A stretch of 10,433 bases of DNA, from contig CAAFHY010000006.1 of NCBI GenBank assembly GCA_900762805.1, positions 1 through 10,433 on the forward strand. The letters run 5' to 3'. The position numbers were made by a program, and so were the translations under genes. The notes under the pieces are model-generated. The model had not been told where the DNA came from, did no database searches, and was given only the letters and a program-made list of their open reading frames with translations. Shown piece by piece: positions 1-6,337 of the stretch (its first letter is position 1; each line of letters begins with the position of its first letter). The DNA is from Oscillospiraceae bacterium (lineage in GTDB: Bacteria; Bacillota; Clostridia; Oscillospirales; Ruminococcaceae).

Positions 1-1
1 C

Positions 2-370
2 TCGGTCGGCGTCAGCGTCAACAAGACCAAGACCATCGCGCTTGCCATTTCCGGTATGCTCGGCGGCTTCGGCGGCGCCTTCCTGTCAACCTGCTTCCTG
101 AGCTACTTCACCATCGCCATCACCTCCGGCCGCGGCTTTGTCGCGCTGGCGGCCTGCACGATGGGCGGCGCCACCCCGCTGGGCTCGCTGCTGACCTCGC
201 TGCTGTTCGGCTTCTTCTACGGCTTTGCCAATTTCTCCCGCGCGCTCGGCATCCCCGATCAGCTTCTTACCATGCTGCCCTACGTCGCCGTTATCGTCGG
301 CCTCGTGATCTACTCGGTTGTCCGGCAGCGCAATGAGCTCAAGAAGCTCAAACGCGGCAGCGGCAAATAG
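2..370 (+). CDS. ABC transporter permease, nucleoside/simple-sugar type (3' part only)
   Basis: This is the C-terminal 122 or so residues of an inner-membrane permease; the 5' end lies outside the window. Visible are long hydrophobic stretches with Gly-rich packing (ISGMLGGFGGAFLS, then LAACTMGGATPLGSLL and LLFGFFYGFANFSRAL), a last membrane segment (MLPYVAVIVGLVIYSVV), and a basic cytoplasmic tail (RQRNELKKLKRGSGK). The 'G-x-GF-x-ALAA-x-x-x-G' type segment followed by 'P-x-G-x-LL-x-x-LLFG' is typical of the BPD_transp_2 (branched-chain amino acid/ribose/nucleoside) permease family. Two nucleoside hydrolases follow directly, which points to a BmpA-dependent nucleoside importer (YufQ-like second permease). 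The substrate is inferred from context. The stop codon TAG at 368-370 lies 8 bases before the next start, so the genes are co-transcribed. Family call is fairly sure; exact substrate is not. Confidence 0.85.
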   Translation, partial: SVGVSVNKTKTIALAISGMLGGFGGAFLSTCFLSYFTIAITSGRGFVALAACTMGGATPLGSLLTSLLFGFFYGFANFSRALGIPDQLLTMLPYVAVIVGLVIYSVVRQRNELKKLKRGSGK

Positions 371-378
371 GTGACCGC

Positions 379-1320
379 ATGAAAAAGCTGCCCGTAATTC
401 TTGACGGCGATCCCGGCCACGATGATGCCATTGCCTGGCTGCTGGCCTTTGCGTCGCCGAAGCTGGATGTCCGTGCCGTAACCACCGTTCACGGCAATGT
501 TGACTGCGATAAAACCACATACAACGCTTTACGGCTGCTAACTCTGAGCGGCAGGACTTCTGTTCCTGCCGCTCAGGGTGCCAAAAGGCCCTTGATCGGC
601 GAGCCGATGAACGCACCGTCGATCCACGGCGAGAGCGGGCTTGACGGACCGGCTCTGCCGGAGCCGGCCTGCGGGCTGTGCGGCCTTTCAGCGGTCGAGC
701 TGATGGCCAGGGTGCTGTCGGAGAGCGAGGAGCCTGTTACCCTCGTTCCCACCGGCCCGCTGACCAATATCGCGCTGCTTCTCAGCACCCACTGTGAGCT
801 AAAGCCCCGCATCGCCCGCATTTCACTGATGGGCGGCGGCATTTTGTCCGGCAACTGGACGCCGGCAGCCGAGTTCAACATACTCGTCGATCCTGAGGCT
901 GCCAAAATCGTTTTTGAAAGCGGCGTCCCCATTACAATGGCCCCGCTCGACGTCACCGAAAAGGCGCTTGTCTTTCCGGAGGACTTTGAGCGCATCCGTG
1001 CCGTCGGTAACCATGTGTCGTCCATTGTAGCCGAGTGGCTGGAATTCTTCTATATTTTCCACCGCTCGATCGGCTACGCCGGCGCGCCGCTGCACGACCC
1101 CTGCGCGGTCATGGCGCTGCTGTGCCCGGAGCTTTTTGACATCCGCCCGCTCTATGTGAGCATCGAAACGGGCGGCAATTACACGCGCGGCTGCACGGTG
1201 GGCGATGTCTATGATAAGCTGGGCCGCCGGCCCAACGCCGACGTGCTGATGGGTGTTGACCGCGCCGCCTTTGTTGACCGTCTGGTCGAGGCCTGCCGGC
1301 ATTATACGGAGGTGCAGTAA
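379..1320 (+). CDS. Inosine/uridine-preferring nucleoside hydrolase, copy 1 (RihB/YeiK-like)
   Basis: A 313-residue enzyme of the IunH family, which hydrolyses the N-glycosidic bond of nucleosides to free base plus ribose in the cytoplasm, using a bound Ca2+. The N-terminal metal/ribose motif is LDGDPGHDD (Asp9, Asp11, Asp15, Asp16). Further family signatures are IHGESGLDGP near residue 80, VPTGPLTNIALLL near 123, LMGGG followed by AEFNILVDPEAA (ribose contacts), and LHDPCAV with His239-Asp240, the general acid and fourth metal ligand of the family. The length equals that of E. coli YeiK/RihB (313 aa). A Shine-Dalgarno-like AGGTG at 369-373 overlaps the permease stop codon and supports the ATG at 379. 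Its stop overlaps the next start by one base (TAATG). Whether it prefers purine or pyrimidine nucleosides cannot be read from the sequence. Confidence 0.93.
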   Translation: MKKLPVILDGDPGHDDAIAWLLAFASPKLDVRAVTTVHGNVDCDKTTYNALRLLTLSGRTSVPAAQGAKRPLIGEPMNAPSIHGESGLDGPALPEPACGLCGLSAVELMARVLSESEEPVTLVPTGPLTNIALLLSTHCELKPRIARISLMGGGILSGNWTPAAEFNILVDPEAAKIVFESGVPITMAPLDVTEKALVFPEDFERIRAVGNHVSSIVAEWLEFFYIFHRSIGYAGAPLHDPCAVMALLCPELFDIRPLYVSIETGGNYTRGCTVGDVYDKLGRRPNADVLMGVDRAAFVDRLVEACRHYTEVQ

Positions 1321-2261
1321 TGGCTGAATGCAGGAAAATCCCCGTTGTTATCGACTGCGACCCCGGCGTTGACGATATTCTGGCCCTTATTCTGGCACGC
1401 CGGAGCCTGCGGCTCGATGTTCGCGCCATCACGGCGGTGGCCGGCAATGTCGAGCTTGACCGCACGCTTGCCAACGCGCTCAAGGTCGTATCCTTCCTCG
1501 ATTGGGATGTGCCGGTCGCCCGCGGGGCCGACAGGCCCATTTGCTGCCCGCTGCACACGGCCAAGGAGGTTCACGGTGCCGACGGTATGCTGGGCGTTAC
1601 ACTGCCCGATACCGACCGCCAGCCGGTCGCCGAGCCGGCGTGGGACGTGATATGGAATGAGGCAGTCAGGGCTGAGGGAGAGCTGACGCTTATCGCCGTC
1701 GGCCCGCTGACCAATGTGGCGCTGGCGCTGGCAAGGCATCCTGATTTGCCGCGCTATCTCAAGCGCATCGTCGTTATGGGCGGCGCCTTTTCGGGCGGCA
1801 ACACCACACCGGCGACGGAATTCAATATCTATGTCGATCCCGAAGCGGCCGAAATGGTGCTTCACAGCGGCGTTCCGGTTGTGCTGTGCCCGCTCGATGT
1901 GACGCATAAGGCTTATATCACCGCCGAGGAGGGCGCAGCTGTCAGCCGCGTCGGCGTGCCGGAGACCGAGCTTTTTGCCAAGCTGGCCGTGCGCGGCATC
2001 GGCCACGGCGGGCGCTACACCGGCGGCAAGGGTGCGGCGCTACACGACCCCTGCGCCGTGCTGTTCGCGGAGGATGACAGTTATTTCACCTATGAGCGCT
2101 GCTCGGTCGTCGTCGAAACAGCCGGCCTTATTACCCGCGGCATGACGGTTACCGATCTGTGGAGCGACAAGCAGCTTGAGCTGAATAATGCCTATGTCGT
2201 CTATGACATCGACCGCGAGCGCTTTATCGCGCACATCGGCGAGCTGATGGCGCAGTATTAA
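1320..2261 (+). CDS. Inosine/uridine-preferring nucleoside hydrolase, copy 2
   Basis: A second 313-residue IunH-family nucleoside N-ribohydrolase, paralogous to the gene just upstream. The metal site motif is IDCDPGVDDILAL (Asp12, Asp14, Asp18, Asp19). Other matches are VHGADGMLG, VGPLTNVALAL, VMGGAFSGGNTTPATEFNIYVDPEAA (this stretch carries the ribose-binding Glu-Phe-Asn), and LHDPCAV with His242-Asp243. The ATG overlaps the upstream stop in TAATG, and GGAGGTG at 1308-1314 sits 5 bases before it, so translational coupling is likely. Divergence from copy 1 (SGLDGP against DGMLGV in the flexible active-site loop; different base-side sequence) suggests the pair splits substrate range, for instance purine versus pyrimidine nucleosides; this is inference. 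No terminator with a T-run follows the stop codon. Confidence 0.93.
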   Translation: MAECRKIPVVIDCDPGVDDILALILARRSLRLDVRAITAVAGNVELDRTLANALKVVSFLDWDVPVARGADRPICCPLHTAKEVHGADGMLGVTLPDTDRQPVAEPAWDVIWNEAVRAEGELTLIAVGPLTNVALALARHPDLPRYLKRIVVMGGAFSGGNTTPATEFNIYVDPEAAEMVLHSGVPVVLCPLDVTHKAYITAEEGAAVSRVGVPETELFAKLAVRGIGHGGRYTGGKGAALHDPCAVLFAEDDSYFTYERCSVVVETAGLITRGMTVTDLWSDKQLELNNAYVVYDIDRERFIAHIGELMAQY

Positions 2262-2426
2262 GCTGTCCGTTTGCAGGACAAGACGGTTATACAGGCTTGG
2301 ATCGATCAGAAACGTGAGACGCCGCTTTGCTTGGCTGTTCATGGCTTTCAAGTGTAATGAAATCGGCGGATCGGAAGCGGCATGGCTGTTGAATAAAGAA
2401 CCCGTATTGAGAAGGGGGATATACGA

Positions 2427-2966
2427 ATGGCGGCGCTTGATGAAATTATGTCGTTAGACATCGAGAGCTTTTTTGGGTATGTTAAATCCTTGAGGTATGG
2501 GTATCAGGATCAATCCGGGAACATACATCTTGCATCTGACAAGGATTTCGCGGTGAAGAACTATTCTTTTTCTTCGCCGGAGCAAATCGTTAATAATAAC
2601 TGCTGCTGGTGCTGGGATCTGGCGGAGCTTATCAAGCTGTACTGCACGAAGCACGGCATTATTTGCAGATCCTATTTTATGGAGTACCTTTCAAATGATC
2701 TGCATCAAACTCATACGCAGGTCTTTTTGTACAGCCGAGGGAAATGGAGCGCGGCGCCGGACAACTGCCTGGGACTTTCGTTCGGAGTTCCCGGTTTTGA
2801 TGAATTGGAGTCCTGCGTGAAATGGTTTGAAGGATTGTTCACGGATAACTTGAGGTCTGTCCTGAAAGAGAAATATGACAAGTCGGCTCTGCTCGTCAAG
2901 GAATATACCAATGTATTTTCTGCGGGTATTTCCGATGAAGAATACCTTTCACAAGTGCGACAGTAA
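2427..2966 (+). CDS. Small transglutaminase-like (papain-fold) protein, function unknown
   Basis: A 179-residue protein I cannot assign to a named family with certainty. It has the spacing of a transglutaminase-like Cys-His-Asp triad: Cys62 in WCWDLAELIKLYC (the family pattern C-W-D at the head of a helix, followed by a Gly-Ile-x-x-R-like strand, here HGIICRSYF), His96 in THTQVFLY, then GKW and Asp112 in AAPDN. In that superfamily this order is Cys, about 35 residues, His-Thr/Ala-x-V-x-hydrophobic, a W, then Asp. No signal peptide or membrane segment is seen, so it is probably cytoplasmic. The start has a strong Shine-Dalgarno (AAGGGGG at 2411-2417, 9 bases before the ATG). GC is about 43-45% in a sampled line, far below its neighbours, which suggests recent acquisition. 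It ends at a clear terminator. The existence of the gene is likely; its substrate is unknown. Confidence 0.75.
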   Translation: MAALDEIMSLDIESFFGYVKSLRYGYQDQSGNIHLASDKDFAVKNYSFSSPEQIVNNNCCWCWDLAELIKLYCTKHGIICRSYFMEYLSNDLHQTHTQVFLYSRGKWSAAPDNCLGLSFGVPGFDELESCVKWFEGLFTDNLRSVLKEKYDKSALLVKEYTNVFSAGISDEEYLSQVRQ

Positions 2967-2993
2967 GTGATCGGCTTGTGCTTATCAGCTGCA

Positions 2994-3032
2994 CGGGGCG
3001 GTCAGGCATCAGCTTGACTGCCCCGGCTTTTT
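2994..3032 (+). terminator. Intrinsic terminator after the transglutaminase-like gene
   Basis: An 11-bp stem pairs CGGGGCGGTCA (2994-3004) with TGACTGCCCCG (3015-3025), with one G-U wobble and a 10-nt loop. It is followed by GC and five T (3028-3032). It lies 28 bases after the stop codon at 2966 and likely ends transcription of that gene, and any read-through from the nucleoside operon. Confidence 0.85.
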
Positions 3033-3033
3033 A

Positions 3034-3222
3034 CCCTGTTGCTCTGTTTCAAGATATGGGCAGCCCTTTCCAGCCTTCATGCCTACGCTCATAAAGCACG
3101 CCGGGGCGGCGGCTCCCATATGCCGGCGTACACCGTTGTGACAGGGAAGGGTCAGCCGCACAGCTCCTTGCTTAAAGCTGTCGTGATTCAGGGGGGGCGC
3201 TCCGGCGGCGCTTTTTTCTTTT
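3034..3222. other. Possible folded or repeated intergenic element without a gene
   Basis: No convincing gene lies here on either strand. The stretch holds nested dyads. An outer 9-bp helix pairs CCCTGTTGC (3034-3042) with GTGACAGGG (3138-3146), including two wobbles. Inside it, ACGCCGG near 3094-3100 pairs with CCGGCGT near 3123-3129. A separate hairpin pairs ACAGCT (3160-3165) with AGCTGT (3176-3181). The block ends at a terminator-like site (3197-3222). This could be a small non-coding RNA, a decayed riboswitch-like leader, or a dispersed intergenic repeat. I do not recognise a known RNA family in it. Confidence 0.35.
3197..3222 (+). terminator. Weak terminator-like hairpin with T-rich tail
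   Basis: GCGC (3197-3200) pairs with GCGC (3208-3211), plus one T-G pair, around the loop CCGGC. Six T, a C and four T follow (3212-3222). The stem is short, but G's just upstream (3191-3196) can form G-U pairs with the T's. It may end a transcript from the folded region upstream, or protect the alaS promoter from read-through. Confidence 0.45.
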
Positions 3223-3366
3223 GAATAACGAGTCAATAGAACCTGCATAAGCAGTGATCACAAATGCGCTATTCAGTAAAAGCAATACAAGGCCGTCATC
3301 TAAGACAACTTTAGTTATCAGCTTTTACCTTCATTAAAAAACACTCAAAAAAGCATATCGTCAAAT

Positions 3367-3396
3367 TTGACTGCGCGGGTTTGTCAAACATATATG
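3367..3396 (+). promoter_or_regulatory. Candidate upstream sigma-A promoter for alaS (P1)
   Basis: TTGACT (3367-3372), an 18-base spacer, and TATATG (3391-3396) give 5/6 and 4/6 matches to the sigma-A hexamers. It sits about 70 bases upstream of the stronger promoter. Its -35 box lies inside the perfect palindrome GTCAAATTTGAC (3360-3371), and a second dyad, GTTTG-T-CAAAC (3379-3389), fills the spacer. Either dyad could be an operator. It is a guess from pattern only. Confidence 0.35.
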
Positions 3397-3437
3397 GCAG
3401 CCTTACACACGCGCCCTCGAAAAATGCGCCGCGGGGT

Positions 3438-3466
3438 TTGACATTTCGGCGGCGGTGTATTATAAT
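3438..3466 (+). promoter_or_regulatory. Perfect-consensus sigma-A promoter of the alaS T-box leader (P2)
   Basis: TTGACA (3438-3443) and TATAAT (3461-3466) are separated by exactly 17 bases: a 12/12 match with ideal spacing. The predicted transcript start is near 3473. A consensus promoter fits a unit with strong constant initiation whose output is set downstream by the T-box. Confidence 0.93.
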
Positions 3467-3471
3467 ATTTA

Positions 3472-3492
3472 AGTGCCGTTTTTTCGGGCACT
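3472..3492 (+). other. Hairpin at the 5' end of the leader transcript
   Basis: AGTGCC (3472-3477) pairs with GGCACT (3487-3492) around a U-rich loop. It begins at or within a base of the predicted transcription start (about 3473). A 5'-terminal hairpin commonly protects RNA from 5'-end-dependent decay; that role is inferred here. It is not part of the usual T-box plan. Confidence 0.55.
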
Positions 3493-3678
3493 GTATTTCA
3501 ATAATTTTACCGCACTGAATTCCGCGCGGTGATGGGGCTGCCACCCCCGGAGCGCGGACGCACCGCCGCGACCGGCGGACAACGAGTGGCGCGCTGTTTC
3601 GGGTGCGCAATTTGGGTGGTACCGCGGAAGCTGACCTTGGCCTTCGTCCCAAAATCGGGGCAAAGGTCTAATTTTTTT
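3473..3678 (+). promoter_or_regulatory. T-box riboswitch (tRNA-Ala sensing), alaS leader
   Basis: The T-box core TTTGGGTGGTACCGCGG (3611-3627) is unmistakable. UGGU inside it can pair with the ACCA end of uncharged tRNA-Ala (discriminator A). TTTGGG (3611-3616) pairs perfectly with CCCAAA (3648-3653) to form the antiterminator. The competing terminator uses the same 3648-3650 bases. Upstream, Stem III pairs GCGCGC (3589-3594) with GTGCGC (3603-3608), and another hairpin pairs CCGCCG (3563-3568) with CGGCGG (3573-3578). The apparent Stem I is only 3521-3558: a 7-bp helix TCCGCGC/GCGCGGA, a GGU bulge followed by tandem G-A pairs (3531-3532 with 3550-3551, a kink-turn), a short G-C helix, and the 7-nt loop CUGCCAC that exposes GCC, an Ala codon, followed by A. 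When tRNA-Ala is uncharged the leader should read through into alaS. The T-box call is near certain; the short Stem I model is inferred from hand folding. Confidence 0.95.
3639..3678 (+). terminator. T-box-controlled intrinsic terminator
   Basis: GGCCTTCGTCCC (3639-3650) pairs with GGGGCAAAGGTC (3657-3668) around AAAATC, with one C-A mismatch and two G-U pairs. A run of seven T follows (3672-3678). Bases 3648-3650 are shared with the antiterminator helix, so the two folds exclude each other. It ends 19 bases before the alaS start codon. Confidence 0.92.
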
Positions 3679-3697
3679 GATTTGGGTGGATTGCAAG

Positions 3698-6322
3698 ATG
3701 GAATGGACAGGTCTCAACCAACTGAGAAGGATGTTTCTCGACTTTTATGTGAGCAAGGGGCACTATCTGCTTGAAAGCGCCTCGCTCATCCCGCAGGACG
3801 ATAAATCGCTGCTGCTTATCAATTCTGGCATGGCGCCCCTCAAAAAGTATTTTCTGGGGCAGGCCAAGGTGCCGGGCAACCGCGCCACCAGCTGCCAGAA
3901 GTGTATCCGCACACCCGATATCGAGCGCGTTGGCAAGACCTCGCGCCACGGCACCTATTTTGAGATGCTCGGCAACTTTTCATTTGCCGATTACTTCAAG
4001 CGTGAGGCCATCACCTGGGCGTGGGAATTTCTGACACAGGTGCTGGCGATCCCCGCTCAAAAGCTCTACTGCTCGGTCTATGAGGAGGACGACGAGGCTT
4101 ACGACATCTGGACGAAGGAGATCGGCGTATCCCCTGAACACATGAAGCGCCTCGGCCGCGAGGACAACTTCTGGGAGATCGGCTCCGGCCCCTGCGGTCC
4201 CTGCTCGGAGATCTACTTTGACCGCGGGCCGGAGAACGGCTGCGGCAAGCCGACCTGCGGCGTCGGCTGCGACTGCGACCGCTATGTCGAGATATGGAAT
4301 CTCGTGTTTACGCAGTTTATTTCAGACGGCAACGGCCATTATACAAAAATGGAGCACGGCAACATCGACACCGGCATGGGGCTGGAGCGCCTTGCCTGCA
4401 TGATGCAGGGCGTCGGCAACCTGTTCGAGGTCGATACCGTTCAGAATATCATGAAGCACATCGAGCGCATCGCCGGTGTGCGCTACAAGCAGGACGAAAA
4501 GACAGACGTTTCGCTGCGCGTCATCACCGACCACATCCGCAGCACTGTCTTTATGATCGGCGACGGCGTTTTCCCGACCAATGAGGGCCGCGGCTATGTG
4601 CTGCGCCGTCTGCTGCGCCGCGCCGCCCGCCACGGCCGCCTGCTGGGCATCGACAGGCCCTTCCTGTATGAGGTGGTTGACACCGTCGTGCAGGAAAACG
4701 AGTGCGCCTACCCGGAGCTGCGCACCCATGCCGATTATATCAAGCGCGTCATCCGCAACGAGGAGGAGGGCTTTGCCCGCACCATCGGCAACGGCCTTCA
4801 GCTGCTGAACGACAGCATCGAGCAGCTGGAGCGTTCCGGCGGCACCACGCTTTCGGGCGACACGGCCTTTCGCCTCGGCGATACCTTCGGCTTTCCCATC
4901 GACCTGACCCGCGAGATCCTTGCGGAAAAAGGGCTCGATTACGATGCCGACCGCTATAATCAGCTGCTGACCGAGCAGAAGACCAAGGGCCGCGAGGATG
5001 CCAAGAAAAAGGACTTCAGCTGGGAGGGCGACCTTTTTAAGGGCATCGGCGTTGCGCCCACCCGTTTTGCGGGCTACGGCGCCACCGAATGTGCCGCCGT
5101 CGTCAAGGCTATTGCGACGGCCGAGGGCGTCGTCGAGGCTGCCGGCGAAGGGACTGATGTCAAGCTGGTGCTCGACCAGACCACCTTTTATGCCGAGAGC
5201 GGCGGCCAGATCGCCGATACCGGCGTTATCACGGCCGGCCATACCCGCGTGCGGATCACCGATTGCCAGAAAAGCCACGAGGGCTACTATGTCCACACCG
5301 GCCGCGTGCTGACCGGCGTCATTGAAACGGGCGCGCAGGTCACTGCTGTTGTTGATGCCGAGCGCCGTGCCTCCATCATGCGCAACCACACGGCGGCACA
5401 TCTGCTGCAAAGCGCGCTGCGCAGGGTGCTGGGCGACCATGTCCATCAGGCCGGTTCTTATGTCAGTGAGAGCCGCGTGCGCTTTGACTTCAGCCACTTT
5501 GAGGCCGTCAAGCCGGAGGAGCTGCACGAGGTCGAGCGGCTGGTCAATGAGAACATTCTCGCCGCTCTCAACGTCGTTACGGAGGAGCTCCCCATCGAAA
5601 AGGCGCGCGAGCGCGGCGCTATGGCGCTGTTTGGCGAGAAATACGGCGATATCGTCCGTGTCGTTACTGTGCCGGCGGTTTCCGTCGAGTTCTGCGGCGG
5701 CACGCATGTGAGCAATACTGCCTCCCTCGGCCTTTTCAAGATCCTCAGTGAGTCGTCGGTCGCCGCCGGTGTCCGCCGCATCGAGGGCACCACCGGCCGC
5801 GGCGTGCTGGAATATATCGACGAGCGCAACGCGCTGCTGAGCGGCACCGTCTGCGCCCTCAAGGCGGCTAATGCCGCTGATCTGCCCGCCCGCGCGGCAG
5901 CCGTCACGGCGCACATCCGCGAGCTTGAGCATGAGATCGCCCGGCTCGGCGATAAGCTGGCGGCAGGCGCCGTACAGTCGATCGAAAGTAGCCGCCGCGA
6001 TGTCGGAAGCTGCCATCTCTACACCGCTTCGCTGGCCGGCGCCAAAAGTGAGCTGCTGCGCAGCATCTGCGATGAGCTGAAGCAGAAGGACGACAGTGCT
6101 GTTATCGTGCTGGCCGCCGTTGACGGCGGCAAGGGCACCTTTGCGGCGGCGGCCGCGCCCGGCGCCATCAAGGCAGGGGCGCACGCCGGCAACCTTGTCC
6201 GCGAGGTGGCCAGAGTCACCGGCGGCAACGGCGGCGGCAAGCCGGACTTTGCCATGGCCGGCGCCAAGGATGTTTCTCTGATCGACAAGGCTCTTGCCAG
6301 AGCTGCCGAGCTGCTGGCTTAA
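3698..6322 (+). CDS. alaS: Alanyl-tRNA synthetase
   Basis: Charges tRNA-Ala with alanine in the cytoplasm. The protein begins MEWTGLNQLRRMFLDFYVSK, the usual AlaRS start, and is 874 residues, close to the 875-876 of E. coli. Order: class II catalytic core with GTYFEMLGNFSFADYF (motif 2 region, about 85-100) and GMGLERL (motif 3, 226-232); tRNA-recognition helices; an editing domain with HTAAH (564-568) and CGGTH (Cys666, His670), which bind zinc and clear mischarged Ser/Gly; then a linker and the C-terminal C-Ala/DHHA1 domain with GGNGGGKPDFAMAGA (842-856). All key editing residues are present and fall at the E. coli positions. I chose ATG 3698 rather than TTG 3677, because the latter lies in the terminator T-run. 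GGGTGG at 3684-3689 is the likely ribosome site, 8 bases before the ATG. Expression is controlled by the T-box upstream. It leads a run of five + strand genes. Confidence 0.98.
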   Translation: MEWTGLNQLRRMFLDFYVSKGHYLLESASLIPQDDKSLLLINSGMAPLKKYFLGQAKVPGNRATSCQKCIRTPDIERVGKTSRHGTYFEMLGNFSFADYFKREAITWAWEFLTQVLAIPAQKLYCSVYEEDDEAYDIWTKEIGVSPEHMKRLGREDNFWEIGSGPCGPCSEIYFDRGPENGCGKPTCGVGCDCDRYVEIWNLVFTQFISDGNGHYTKMEHGNIDTGMGLERLACMMQGVGNLFEVDTVQNIMKHIERIAGVRYKQDEKTDVSLRVITDHIRSTVFMIGDGVFPTNEGRGYVLRRLLRRAARHGRLLGIDRPFLYEVVDTVVQENECAYPELRTHADYIKRVIRNEEEGFARTIGNGLQLLNDSIEQLERSGGTTLSGDTAFRLGDTFGFPIDLTREILAEKGLDYDADRYNQLLTEQKTKGREDAKKKDFSWEGDLFKGIGVAPTRFAGYGATECAAVVKAIATAEGVVEAAGEGTDVKLVLDQTTFYAESGGQIADTGVITAGHTRVRITDCQKSHEGYYVHTGRVLTGVIETGAQVTAVVDAERRASIMRNHTAAHLLQSALRRVLGDHVHQAGSYVSESRVRFDFSHFEAVKPEELHEVERLVNENILAALNVVTEELPIEKARERGAMALFGEKYGDIVRVVTVPAVSVEFCGGTHVSNTASLGLFKILSESSVAAGVRRIEGTTGRGVLEYIDERNALLSGTVCALKAANAADLPARAAAVTAHIRELEHEIARLGDKLAAGAVQSIESSRRDVGSCHLYTASLAGAKSELLRSICDELKQKDDSAVIVLAAVDGGKGTFAAAAAPGAIKAGAHAGNLVREVARVTGGNGGGKPDFAMAGAKDVSLIDKALARAAELLA

Positions 6323-6337
6323 AGGAGGAAAGCAACT

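Noticed and set aside
2264..2278. Hairpin TGTCC/GGACA after the second nucleoside hydrolase as a terminator
   Set aside because: Only 5 bp and no T-run follows.
2331..2358. TTGGCT-N16-TGTAAT as a promoter for the transglutaminase-like gene
   Set aside because: Only a partial match to both hexamers with short spacing; too weak to list as a feature, though some promoter in 2262-2426 is plausible.
3009..3248. Minus-strand open frame of 79 codons in the intergenic block
   Set aside because: No ribosome site or known domain; it runs through the hairpins of two + strand terminators. Kept only as a possible sign of a repeat element.
3677..3697. TTG at 3677 as the alaS start, adding seven residues
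   Set aside because: This TTG is made of the last T's of the terminator T-run and has no ribosome site; the ATG at 3698 gives the standard MEWTGLN start and has GGGTGG 8 bases upstream.
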